From Lachnospiraceae bacterium UBA3310 (GTDB taxonomy: Bacteria > Bacillota > Clostridia > Lachnospirales > Lachnospiraceae): a DNA stretch of 64,000 nucleotides. How positions within the stretch are numbered: position 1 is the first letter of the stretch; each line of letters begins with the position of its first letter. The notes under the pieces are model-generated. The model made no database searches. It was not told the origin of the DNA and saw only the letters and a program-made list of their open reading frames with translations. Below are positions 1 to 7,903 of this stretch, one piece after another. The DNA lies in contig DESQ01000028.1 in the NCBI GenBank assembly GCA_002361355.1, positions 51,638 through 115,637 on the forward strand, written 5' to 3'. Made by a program: the position numbers and the translations under genes.

Positions 1-486
1 TTCTTCCGCCTCTAAACATTTTTGCAGCGCAAGCGTTCCCGTGCGGGCAAGTTCCACGATGCTCACGCCCTTCATCATGCTGATAAAAAGCCGGATCCGC
101 TCCGGCACGTCACAGATTTGGATGATAAACATATTCTTTGACATATCCACGATATCCGCATGCATGATATCGCAGGTCTCCATGATATCCCGCCTGTTAT
201 TCTTGTTATATTTTACTTTCATCAGCATCAGTTCACGGCTCACGCTCACCGGCTCGTCAAAGGTCTTTACCTTGATCACGTCGATCTTTTTGTTGAGCTG
301 CTTCTCGATCTGCTCGATTGTCCGCTCGTCTCCGTTGCTCACCACAGTCATGCGGGATACGGTGGCATCCTCCGTCTCGCCCACCGCCAGGGATTCAATA
401 TTAAAACACCTTCTGGAAAACAGGCCTGCTACCTTGCACAGCACACCTGATCTGTTTTCTACCAATACGGAATATATTTTTTTCAC
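1..486 (-). CDS. ilvN: Acetolactate synthase small (regulatory) subunit, 3' end cut by window edge
   Basis: Regulatory subunit of acetohydroxyacid synthase, which confers valine feedback control on the IlvB catalytic subunit in the cytoplasm. 162 codons are visible without a stop. The protein begins (V)KKIYSVLVENRSGVLCKVAG, the ACT-domain opening typical of IlvN, and continues with RRCFNIESLAVGETED. The start is a GTG at 484-486, chosen because AAAGGAGG lies just upstream and overlaps the ilvB stop codon at 498-500, so translation is probably coupled. The family is usually about 160-170 residues, so only a few C-terminal residues should be missing. Identity is clear; the exact end lies outside the window. 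Confidence 0.93.
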   Translation of the reverse strand, partial: MKKIYSVLVENRSGVLCKVAGLFSRRCFNIESLAVGETEDATVSRMTVVSNGDERTIEQIEKQLNKKIDVIKVKTFDEPVSVSRELMLMKVKYNKNNRRDIMETCDIMHADIVDMSKNMFIIQICDVPERIRLFISMMKGVSIVELARTGTLALQKCLEAEE

Positions 487-497
487 GTTATCCTCCT

Positions 498-2111
498 TTA
501 TACGAGATCCATGGGATCAATCAGGCACTCCAAAAGCACCGACTCATCCTTCTCCAAAAAGGCACGAATTGTCTCCTCCACGCCCTCCATGTCGGTCTGT
601 CTCATAAACCGCAGGCCGTAAGCCGCCGAGAGCTTAGAAAGATCCGGGCTTCCCGACAGATCTACCACAGAGTAATTGTCCTTGTAGGTGTAATGCTGGT
701 ATTGCCGCACCATGCCAAGATAATTGTTTTTCAATACGATGATCTTGACGGGTATGTCAAACTGCCGCATGGTGGCAAGTTCCATCATGGACATCTGGAA
801 AGAACCGTCCCCGCAGACTGCCACCACCTGCCGCTTTCTGTCAGCAAGCTTTGCTCCCATCGCCGCCGGAATGGAATATCCCATAGTGCCCATGCCGCCG
901 GTTGTAAGGAACCGTCCTTTCTTTACGATATGATACCCGCATGACCAGATCTGGTTCTGTCCCACATCCGCCACATAGACTGCGTCCTCCTCCATGGCAT
1001 GGGAAAGCTGTGTGATAAAGGCCGCCGGATCCACATAGGCAGGATTGGGCCTGCGCACAGGCTGCATGGTGTCGCGGTAAGTGTCAAGCGTCCGGATCCA
1101 CTCTCCATGATCGCAGGAAAATTCCTCCGTCTCCACATCCTCAAAAATATGTTTCGCGTCTCCCACCAGAGGAATCGCAGGCCCCACGTTTTTACCGATC
1201 TCCGCGGGATCCACATCAATGTGGACGAGCACTTTGTTCTCCGTAATCAAATCCGGCTGGTTGACCGCCCTGTCAGCCACCCGCGCGCCCACCATGAGCA
1301 GCAGGTCAGATTCGTTCATAGCGCGGTTGGCATAAGGCTTTCCGTTATTTCCCACCATGCCATAGTACATGGGATGTTCGGTTGGCATGGCGCCGATTCC
1401 CATCATGGTAGAAACCACCGGAATCTGATGCTTCTCGGCGAAAGCGCGAAGATCTCCCTCCGCCTGACTTAAGAGCACGCCGCCTCCGGCGCAGATAAGG
1501 GGACGTTTTGCCCTGTCAAGCTCCTTCACGACCTTCTTGATCTGGGCCATGTTTCCCTTCACCGTTGGTTTGTAGGTGCGCATGTTCACCTCGTCCGGGT
1601 ATTTGAATTTTCCGACGGGCGCATTCTGCACGTCGATGGGTATATCAATGAGCACCGGCCCTTTGCGGCCTGTGGACGCCAGATGAAAAGCCTCCTTGAA
1701 AATCTGCGGGATATCCGCCGCATCCTTCACCAGATAGCTGTATTTGACAAAAGACTCCACCGCACCGGTGATATCCGCCTCCTGAAACACATCGGAGCCA
1801 AGCAGTTCGCTGTTTACCTGCCCGGTAATACATACAAGCGGAATGCTGTCCGCAAAGGCGGTGGCAATGCCCGTGATCAGGTTGGTGGCGCCGGGGCCGG
1901 AAGTCACCGCACACACGCCGACCTTTCCGGAAACCCTCGCAAGGCCGCTGGCCGCGTGGGCCGCATTCTGTTCCGTGCGAATCAGAATCGTTTGGATATC
2001 GGATTCCAGGATACTGTTATAGAAGGGGCATATCGCCACACCCGGATAGCCGAACACATAGTCGACGCCCTCCGCCTCCAGACATTTTACAATTGCATCT
2101 GCACCTATCAT
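498..2111 (-). CDS. ilvB: Acetolactate synthase large (catalytic) subunit
   Basis: Thiamine-diphosphate enzyme that condenses pyruvate to acetolactate (or with 2-ketobutyrate to acetohydroxybutyrate), the first common step of valine, leucine and isoleucine synthesis. 537 residues, slightly short for the family (about 560). Visible features are the catalytic Glu in IRTEQNAAHAASGLARV near residue 47, the FAD-binding central domain, and the ThDP motif GDGSFQMSMMELAT followed by LKNN near residue 465. The gene sits 12 bp after metH and overlaps the ribosome-binding site of ilvN, so it is probably the third gene of a lipoprotein-metH-ilvB-ilvN operon. Pairing with ilvN argues for the biosynthetic rather than the catabolic enzyme. 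No T-box leader is visible before it. Confidence 0.96.
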   Translation of the reverse strand: MIGADAIVKCLEAEGVDYVFGYPGVAICPFYNSILESDIQTILIRTEQNAAHAASGLARVSGKVGVCAVTSGPGATNLITGIATAFADSIPLVCITGQVNSELLGSDVFQEADITGAVESFVKYSYLVKDAADIPQIFKEAFHLASTGRKGPVLIDIPIDVQNAPVGKFKYPDEVNMRTYKPTVKGNMAQIKKVVKELDRAKRPLICAGGGVLLSQAEGDLRAFAEKHQIPVVSTMMGIGAMPTEHPMYYGMVGNNGKPYANRAMNESDLLLMVGARVADRAVNQPDLITENKVLVHIDVDPAEIGKNVGPAIPLVGDAKHIFEDVETEEFSCDHGEWIRTLDTYRDTMQPVRRPNPAYVDPAAFITQLSHAMEEDAVYVADVGQNQIWSCGYHIVKKGRFLTTGGMGTMGYSIPAAMGAKLADRKRQVVAVCGDGSFQMSMMELATMRQFDIPVKIIVLKNNYLGMVRQYQHYTYKDNYSVVDLSGSPDLSKLSAAYGLRFMRQTDMEGVEETIRAFLEKDESVLLECLIDPMDLV

Positions 2112-2123
2112 AATCTATCCTCT

Positions 2124-4583
2124 CTACTCTTCTATTTGTAAGATTCTCTTTGTCAGTTTCACGGCCTCCGCCGCGTCCTTGGAGTAGCCGTCCGCACCGA
2201 TCTCGTCCGCATACTCCTGCGTGATCACCGCGCCGCCCACGATAATCTTGGCGTCCACCTGTTGTTTTTTCGCGTAGTCGATCACATGACGCATCTGCTG
2301 CATGGTGGTTGTCATCAGCGCGGAGAGCGCGATCACCTGCGCGTTGTGTTCCCTCGCCGCCTCGATGATCCTTTCCTTCGGCACATCCTTGCCAAGATCA
2401 ATCACATGAAAGCCGTAATTTTTTAACATCAACGCCACCAGATTTTTCCCAATGTCGTGAATATCTCCCTCCACCGTGGCGATCACCACGGTCGGCATAT
2501 TTTCCCCGGTGTTTTCCTGTAACAGAATGGGCTCCATATATTCGATAGACGCCTTCATCGCCTCCGCGCTGGCAATCAACTGGGGCAGGAAATACTTGCC
2601 TTTATCAAACAGTTCCCCCACTTCGTTTATGGCAGGAAGAAGGATCTCATCCAAAAGAGCCTTTGCTTCCAGGCCCTGATCAAGCGCCTTTTTCGTATCT
2701 TCTACAATACTGTCACGGTTGCCCTTTAAAACGTCCGCGCGAAGCCTGTCCGCGGGGGTCAGAGCCGCCGTCTCCTTCACCGGCTGGTTCAAACGGATGC
2801 CCGTCTCTTTTTTTGCCGTCTCTGAAAGCGCCTCACGCTTTTCTCTCACCGCATCCATGAGCTGAATATAACGGATGTCCGCACTTTCTTTATTTAAGAG
2901 CAGATCAGAGGCAAAAGCACAGCTCATCAGAAGCTCCTGGGAGGGATTGGCGATAGCCATGGTAAGCCCCTCGCGGATCGCCATGGTGAGAAAAGTGGCG
3001 TTTACAAAACTTCTCTCCGGCAGGCCAAAGGAAATATTGGAAAGGCCGCAGATGGTCGCAAGCCCTTTCCCTTTACAGTAACGGATCGTTTCAAGCGTCT
3101 CTATGGCGGCGTTTTTATTTGCGCCCACAGTGGCCACCAGGCCGTCCACCACAATATCCTCTTTTGTCAGTCCAAGGGTATAGGCCCGCTCCTCTACCGC
3201 TTCTATGATGCTTATTTTTTCGTTCAGATCCTTCGGCAGCCCCTCGTCAGATAAGGGCAGTAAAATAAACATGGCCCCATACTTTTTCGCGATGGGAAGC
3301 AGGGAGTCCACCTTTTCCTTTTCGTAGGAAATGGAATTGATCAGCGCACGGCCCGGATATCTGCGAAGCGCCGCCTCCAAAACATCCACGTGGCTGGAAT
3401 CAATGGAAAGGGGAAGGCTTGTGACACTGCTTACGGTTTCGACCGCTTTTAGCATCATCGCCTTCTCGTCAATGCCGCTCATGCCCATATTCACGTCAAG
3501 CACTCCCGCACCGCAGGCCTCCTGCGACTCGGCAAACTCTGTCACAAGCTCCATGGAGCCTTCTTTTAACGCTGCCTGCAGCTTTTTTTTCCCTGTGGGG
3601 TTGATACGCTCGCCGACAATGATAAAAGGATCCTCTAAACCAAATGAGAGCGTCCGCCGCTCGCTGGTCAAAAAACGTTTCACAGGCTTCTTTCGTGCTG
3701 CAGGCGGCATATCTCCCACAGCGTTTTTTAAAGCCCTGATATAATCCGGGGCCGTACCGCAGCAGCCGCCGACCACGGAAGCGCCCGCCAGAACAAGTTC
3801 CCGCATATGGCGGCCAAACTCCTCCGCCTCCATATCGTAAACCGTGTTTCCCTCCGCGTCCAGAGACGGAAGACCTGCGTTTGGCTTGGCAATAATGGGA
3901 ATCGCAGTCACTTCCGCCATGCGCTGCACTGTCTCTACCATCTTATCAGGCCCGGTGGAGCAGTTCGTGCCCACAGCCGCCACGCCGAGACTCTCCAGCA
4001 CGATCGCTGCCGTCACCGCATCGGTGCCAAAGAGTGTCCTCCCGTCCGCCTCAAAAGTGAGCGTAGCCATCACCGCGAGATCACAGACTTCCTTCGCGGC
4101 AATCACAGCCGCCCTGGTCTCCTGCAAACTCATCATGGTCTCTATCACTAAGAGATCCACTCCCGCCTCTGCCAGATAACCAATCTGCTCTTTATAAACG
4201 GCAACCAATTCCTCAAAATCAAGCTTTCCCACCGGGGCGAGCTGTTCTCCTGTCATGGTCAGATCGCCTGCGACAAAGGCTTTTTCCCCCACAGCCTCCT
4301 TAGAGAGCGCCACAAGATCGCGGTTCATCTGCGCGATCTGTCCTTCCAGCCCGTATTCTCTCAGCTTGATCCGATTGGCCGTAAAGGTTGGCGCATAGAC
4401 AATCTGACTGCCGGCATCCACAAACTCTCTTTGCAGTGCGATCATGATCTCCCTGTGTTCCAAAATCCACTGCTCCGGACATACGCCCGCAGGCATCCCT
4501 CTCCTTTGCAGATTAGAGCCTGTCGCGCCGTCCAGAAAGATGGGGGCATCCTTGATTAACGCCTGAAATTCCTGTCTGTTCAT
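2124..4583 (-). CDS. metH: Cobalamin-dependent methionine synthase, short form without reactivation domain
   Basis: Transfers the methyl group of 5-methyl-THF to homocysteine via methylcobalamin. 819 residues, against about 1200 for full-length MetH. Domain order: homocysteine-binding barrel (about 1-290; zinc ligands in GTNCSTGP and GGCCGTAPDYI), pterin-binding barrel (about 310-570; FIIVGERINPTGKKK, DVNMG), B12 cap and Rossmann domain (about 600-819; GDIHDIGKNLVALML carries the DxHxxG cobalt-ligand motif). The C-terminal SAM-binding reactivation domain is absent, as in many Clostridia where a separate protein supplies it; no such gene is in this window. Its ATG directly abuts the stop of the upstream lipoprotein gene. 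No SAM or cobalamin riboswitch is visible upstream. Confidence 0.95.
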   Translation of the reverse strand: MNRQEFQALIKDAPIFLDGATGSNLQRRGMPAGVCPEQWILEHREIMIALQREFVDAGSQIVYAPTFTANRIKLREYGLEGQIAQMNRDLVALSKEAVGEKAFVAGDLTMTGEQLAPVGKLDFEELVAVYKEQIGYLAEAGVDLLVIETMMSLQETRAAVIAAKEVCDLAVMATLTFEADGRTLFGTDAVTAAIVLESLGVAAVGTNCSTGPDKMVETVQRMAEVTAIPIIAKPNAGLPSLDAEGNTVYDMEAEEFGRHMRELVLAGASVVGGCCGTAPDYIRALKNAVGDMPPAARKKPVKRFLTSERRTLSFGLEDPFIIVGERINPTGKKKLQAALKEGSMELVTEFAESQEACGAGVLDVNMGMSGIDEKAMMLKAVETVSSVTSLPLSIDSSHVDVLEAALRRYPGRALINSISYEKEKVDSLLPIAKKYGAMFILLPLSDEGLPKDLNEKISIIEAVEERAYTLGLTKEDIVVDGLVATVGANKNAAIETLETIRYCKGKGLATICGLSNISFGLPERSFVNATFLTMAIREGLTMAIANPSQELLMSCAFASDLLLNKESADIRYIQLMDAVREKREALSETAKKETGIRLNQPVKETAALTPADRLRADVLKGNRDSIVEDTKKALDQGLEAKALLDEILLPAINEVGELFDKGKYFLPQLIASAEAMKASIEYMEPILLQENTGENMPTVVIATVEGDIHDIGKNLVALMLKNYGFHVIDLGKDVPKERIIEAAREHNAQVIALSALMTTTMQQMRHVIDYAKKQQVDAKIIVGGAVITQEYADEIGADGYSKDAAEAVKLTKRILQIEE

Positions 4584-5225
4584 TTATTCTTCCCCCGCTT
4601 CCGAAGGATCAACATAGAAAACCGTGTCGTCCGTGTCAAAATTATCCTCCGGCACTTCCTCCCCGCCTTCCGCGTCTGTGTCTTCTATCCCTGTATCCTC
4701 TGTATCCGGTGTCTCCTCCTCGTCATCCTTGTTAAGATACCCGCCGCCCAGAAGCGCGTTCTCCTCCGTATAGGTGACACCCTCCCCCTCCGGGATCTCG
4801 CCATGCAGGATCGTTATAATATGCTGGAGGCGCACGTTGGTTCTGTCATAATATTCGAGCGCTGCCTCATAGGAGGGCTCGTCAAAGGATTCCCCTTCAT
4901 ATGCGGTGTGAAAAAGAGACACGGCTTCCTTCATATTTTCATCCGCTTCATCCGCAAGACTTTCCACCGCCGAAAACTGATCCGGCACTTCAAGGCCCGC
5001 CATCCACTCGATATCCTCCGCAAAAGCATCCAGATACCCCAAAAGTTCGGTCACCTTTGTATCAGAATCCTGATCAATGGCATTCATCTTGTCATTATAC
5101 TCAGCCGCCCGTTCAAAGAAAGTGTTCATATCTTCCTGATAGGCAGTCAGCGCCTCATCCTGTCCGCAGGCAGTAAGAAAAAGAGCAAGGAGAAGGCAGA
5201 AACCGGTCATTTTGTATTTTGTCAA
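4584..5225 (-). CDS. Putative lipoprotein with acidic C-terminal tail
   Basis: Unrecognised 213-residue lipoprotein. The N-terminus is a short signal peptide ending in the lipobox LFLTAC (Cys about residue 20), so the mature protein should be lipid-anchored to the outer face of the membrane. The body is helical with many Asp and Glu, and the last 60 residues are very acidic (EEETPDTEDTGIEDTDAEGG). The start is a TTG at 5223-5225, preferred over the ATG five codons later because GGAGG sits 9 bases upstream of the TTG. It is first in the metH-ilvBN unit, behind a good promoter. I cannot say whether its function relates to methionine synthesis. Confidence 0.75.
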   Translation of the reverse strand: MTKYKMTGFCLLLALFLTACGQDEALTAYQEDMNTFFERAAEYNDKMNAIDQDSDTKVTELLGYLDAFAEDIEWMAGLEVPDQFSAVESLADEADENMKEAVSLFHTAYEGESFDEPSYEAALEYYDRTNVRLQHIITILHGEIPEGEGVTYTEENALLGGGYLNKDDEEETPDTEDTGIEDTDAEGGEEVPEDNFDTDDTVFYVDPSEAGEE

Positions 5226-5273
5226 AACTGATATCCTCCGAATGTAAAAAATTCATAAAACCTCTATTTAAAC

Positions 5274-5302
5274 ATAGTAATGATTTCTGTCCTTTTCGTC
5301 AA
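5274..5302 (-). promoter_or_regulatory. Sigma-A-type promoter for lipoprotein-metH-ilvBN
   Basis: On the minus strand TTGACG (5297-5302) is separated by 17 bp from TACTAT (5274-5279). Transcription would start about 40 bases before the TTG start codon, which leaves no room for a T-box or SAM riboswitch. Confidence 0.65.
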
Positions 5303-5319
5303 CCTTTTCTTATCAGCCG

Positions 5320-5538
5320 TTACAGTGTAATTTCACAGTCGGGCTCAACCTTCCTGCAAGCCTTCAAAACCGCTTTCATCACATTCTTTTCATCCGCCCC
5401 CTGCGCAAATTCCACCTTCATTTTCTGTGTCATAAAGCTCACCGTCGCTTCCACGACACCTTCTGTTTTTCTGGCTGCTTCCTGCATCTTCTCCGCACAG
5501 TTTGCGCAATCCACTTCAATCTGATACGTCTTTGTCAT
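5320..5538 (-). CDS. Stand-alone HMA-domain metal-binding protein
   Basis: 72-residue heavy-metal-associated domain, the same fold as copper chaperones and the N-terminal domains of P-type metal ATPases. The metal site is VDCANCAEKM (residues 9-18), a CxxC loop preceded by Asp as in Zn/Cd/Pb exporters such as ZntA/CadA, rather than the usual MxCxxC of copper chaperones. The ATG overlaps the stop of the ArsR-family gene in an ATGA arrangement (5535-5538), so the two are translationally coupled. A metal-transporting ATPase would normally follow; here the next gene is an unrelated lipoprotein. Likely role: cytoplasmic metal buffer or chaperone under control of the coupled regulator. Confidence 0.85.
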   Translation of the reverse strand: MTKTYQIEVDCANCAEKMQEAARKTEGVVEATVSFMTQKMKVEFAQGADEKNVMKAVLKACRKVEPDCEITL

Positions 5539-5846
5539 TTTCCTTCTCCTTCCATGATGTGATCCATACCCATACTGAGAATAGAGCGTACATGCTCGTC
5601 GTCCAGAGAGTAAAAAACCGACTTTCCCTCTCTCCGGCTCTTCACCAGTTTCGCGGTTTTCAAAATCCGAAGCTGGTGGCTGACTGAGGACTGGCTCATC
5701 TGCAGACACCCGGCTATATCGTTGACACAAAGCTCCGTATCCAGCATGGCATACAAAATTCTGATGCGGGTGGAATCCCCGAATATTTTAAAAAGCTCCG
5801 CCAGATCGAATATTGCTTTTTCCGTATATGCTTCTTCCACAACCAT
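5535..5846 (-). CDS. ArsR/SmtB-family metal-responsive repressor
   Basis: 103-residue winged-helix repressor. Helix 3 carries ELCVNDIAGCL, which aligns with the ELCVxDLA metal-sensing segment of CadC/ArsR proteins, though only one Cys remains in the box; the recognition helix is MSQSSVSHQLRILK. The C-terminus has a His/Asp/Glu-rich helix (DEHVRSILSMGMDHIMEGEG), which could supply an alpha-5 site as in zinc sensors of the CzrA/SmtB type. It is co-transcribed with the HMA protein. A strong promoter with an inverted repeat downstream of the -10 box lies 25-70 bp upstream, consistent with autorepression relieved by metal. Which metal it senses is not certain; Zn or Cd is suggested by the partner. 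Confidence 0.88.
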   Translation of the reverse strand: MVVEEAYTEKAIFDLAELFKIFGDSTRIRILYAMLDTELCVNDIAGCLQMSQSSVSHQLRILKTAKLVKSRREGKSVFYSLDDEHVRSILSMGMDHIMEGEGK

Positions 5847-5870
5847 CCTCCATTCCCAGTTTGACTTAAT

Positions 5871-5890
5871 ATATGTTTAATTGTTCATAT
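5871..5890 (-). promoter_or_regulatory. Candidate ArsR-family operator
   Basis: Inverted repeat ATATG-N10-CATAT, reading ATATGAACAATTAAACATAT on the minus strand. It overlaps the last bases of the -10 box of the arsR promoter. Its AT-rich TGAACA-containing form resembles SmtB/CadC operators. Confidence 0.55.
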
Positions 5891-5917
5891 TTTAATATAT
5901 AAACACCGTTTTGTCAA
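5889..5917 (-). promoter_or_regulatory. Sigma-A-type promoter of the arsR-HMA unit
   Basis: Minus strand: consensus TTGACA (5912-5917), 17 bp spacer, TAAAAT (5889-5894). The -35 box begins 3 bp past the T-tract of the preceding terminator. Confidence 0.75.
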
Positions 5918-5920
5918 TAT

Positions 5921-5951
5921 AAAAAGGGAGACCTGAAACAGATCTCCCTTT
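5921..5951 (-). terminator. Rho-independent terminator of the chemotaxis receptor gene
   Basis: Nine-bp perfect stem AAAGGGAGA/TCTCCCTTT with an 11-nt loop, followed on the minus strand by a run of T residues. It lies about 40 bp after the receptor stop codon. Confidence 0.8.
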
Positions 5952-5990
5952 CCTTTTCTCTGACTAATTTGGTCAAATCATAGAAGTCCA

Positions 5991-7706
5991 TTAAATCTTG
6001 AAGAACTCCACGTCCTCCTCCAGTTTCAGCGCCATCTCCTTCAATTCGCCGGCAGCCTCCGCCAACAGATTGATCGTAGCGTTCAACTCTTCCATAGAGG
6101 CATTCGTCTGCTGCGTGGATGCAGCATTCTGCTGTGATACTGCAGACAGATTCTGGATTACATCCACAATCCTTGCTCTCTCGCTGTCACAATCCTGCGC
6201 CTGATCACTGATCATGTTAGATTCTTTTCTGGAGTTCTCGATGCCGTTGCTCACATCGCCAAATTTCTCCTTGGTCTGTATCAACTTCTGCTGCTGTTCA
6301 CCGATAGTTTCATTTACTTCCTTCATAATCTGAACGGAAGCCTCGGAATCCACTGTCAACTGATGGATAATTTCCTCAATGGTCTTTGTAGACTGTGCAG
6401 AATCCTCGGAGAGCTTGGAAATCTGCGTAGCCACAACCGCAAAGCCTCTGCCCGCTTCACCGGCTCTCGCCGCCTCAATACTCGCATTCAGAGCAAGCAG
6501 ACTTGTCTCGCTGGCAATGGATGCAATCAGGTTGACTGCTTCCTGAATCCGGGTTACGGACTCGTTCGTGGTGCGCACAGACTCTTCGATTTTCCTGATC
6601 GCATCCGTGGTCTTGTCATTGGATTCGCTCAGTTCATTGATAATTGCGGCAGATTCCACATCCGCTACATGCATCTGGTCGGAGAGAGCGTTCAACTCAG
6701 AAACGCTGGACACGATCTTCTCGATAATAGCGCCCATTCTGGCAACCTGTCCGGTAGCGTTCTCAATCTCCTCCGCCATGGATACGGCGCCCTTGGACAC
6801 ATCCTCAACGGCACTGCTGATCTCATCAGCTGTAGAAGAAGTCTGAGAGGCCATGGATTCCAGATCGTTGCCCTGCTTTTTCAGGGTTTCGGTATTTTTC
6901 TTGATATCGCCGATGATATTCTGCAGCTCCTCTAACAGACACTGAACGGCATGTCCCATTTTACCGATCTCATCGGTTCTTTTCAAAATTCTTTCGTTTA
7001 CGGTCAGGTTCAGATCGCCTTCCGCCAGGGAAGAAAGCAGGCCTTCCGTCTGTACCACCACTTTTGCAATGGTGCTTGCGATCTTCACGCAGACAATCAG
7101 CGCGATAATAAGAATTAAAATAGCGATCCCCAGAATCATGAGAGAGCTCTGATTGATTCTGGCCGTAGCCTCAGCAGCGGGCTGTCCGGCAAACACCATA
7201 CCCACACAGTTTCCGCTGGCATCAAGCGCCGGCATATAGAACGCATAATAAGTCTCGCCATTGATGGTAACGTTGTCTGTCTCGTAGGTTTTCTTTTCCT
7301 TTAAAACGGTCTGGATCACCGCATCGGAAGCCTTCGTTCCGAGAATACGCTCTCCGGTATCTTTATCACGCAGAGAAGTCGCCCGTCTGGTATCGCCGTA
7401 GAAAATCGTCACATCCGCTGTACTTCCCTCCACGAAACTGTCAATGATATCCCCGTTTTCCGAAATATTGTAGTCACCCTTAAAAAGTATATCTCCCTCC
7501 ATCCGGTAAGCGCCGGAATCCAGTGCGTCATAAGCAGCAAATACGCTCTGGCAAAGATTTTGAAGCCCTTCCATGGTGGTGTCATGCACCATAGCTCTCA
7601 TTGTGTTTATGGCATAGACAGTAATACAGGCAACCATGATAACCATAGGAAGCACACAAAGCATCACCAGTTGTGCCATAATACCTAATTTTTTCTGTTG
7701 TTTCAT
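5991..7706 (-). CDS. Methyl-accepting chemotaxis protein
   Basis: 571-residue transmembrane receptor that would signal to CheA/CheW. Layout: TM1 about residues 9-31; extracytoplasmic single-Cache-like sensor about 32-185 (contains YYAFYMPALDASGNCVGMVF); TM2 about 188-210 (ILILIIALIV); HAMP about 212-265; long signalling coiled coil to the end, with the hairpin tip ETSLLALNASIEAARAGEAG and GRGFAVVA. No CheR pentapeptide at the C-terminus. It is monocistronic: own promoter with a roughly 125-nt leader, own terminator. Implies a motile or taxis-capable relative, although no flagellar gene is in view. The ligand cannot be deduced. Confidence 0.93.
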   Translation of the reverse strand: MKQQKKLGIMAQLVMLCVLPMVIMVACITVYAINTMRAMVHDTTMEGLQNLCQSVFAAYDALDSGAYRMEGDILFKGDYNISENGDIIDSFVEGSTADVTIFYGDTRRATSLRDKDTGERILGTKASDAVIQTVLKEKKTYETDNVTINGETYYAFYMPALDASGNCVGMVFAGQPAAEATARINQSSLMILGIAILILIIALIVCVKIASTIAKVVVQTEGLLSSLAEGDLNLTVNERILKRTDEIGKMGHAVQCLLEELQNIIGDIKKNTETLKKQGNDLESMASQTSSTADEISSAVEDVSKGAVSMAEEIENATGQVARMGAIIEKIVSSVSELNALSDQMHVADVESAAIINELSESNDKTTDAIRKIEESVRTTNESVTRIQEAVNLIASIASETSLLALNASIEAARAGEAGRGFAVVATQISKLSEDSAQSTKTIEEIIHQLTVDSEASVQIMKEVNETIGEQQQKLIQTKEKFGDVSNGIENSRKESNMISDQAQDCDSERARIVDVIQNLSAVSQQNAASTQQTNASMEELNATINLLAEAAGELKEMALKLEEDVEFFKI

Positions 7707-7837
7707 TTTCCCTTCTCCTATCCCTTCAGTATCTGAATTTTACCCCCCCTACGATTTTTGGCAGATAAAACAGCCGAAAACCGTTGGATTCAACCGCTTC
7801 CCCGAGTCTTTGCGACAGCAGTCAAATGGTGTTTTTC

Positions 7838-7866
7838 ATTATAACATAAACAGAAAAAATTTGAAA
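7838..7866 (-). promoter_or_regulatory. Extended -10 promoter of the chemotaxis receptor gene
   Basis: Minus strand TGTTATAAT (extended -10; TATAAT at 7838-7843) with only a weak -35, TTTCAA at 7861-7866, at 17 bp. It gives a leader of about 125 nt before the ATG at 7706. Confidence 0.55.
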
Positions 7867-7903
7867 GCTAAAAATATACAAAAATTGCAAAAAAACATAC
7901 AAA

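Noticed and set aside
5226..5319. T-box or SAM riboswitch before metH-ilvBN
   Set aside because: The leader is only about 40 nt and contains no specifier hairpin, T-box or kink-turn sequence.
7707..7840. c-di-GMP-I riboswitch before the chemotaxis receptor
   Set aside because: Only the GCAAAG-like loop matches; the other core segments and the tetraloop receptor are not present, so it is not listed as a feature.
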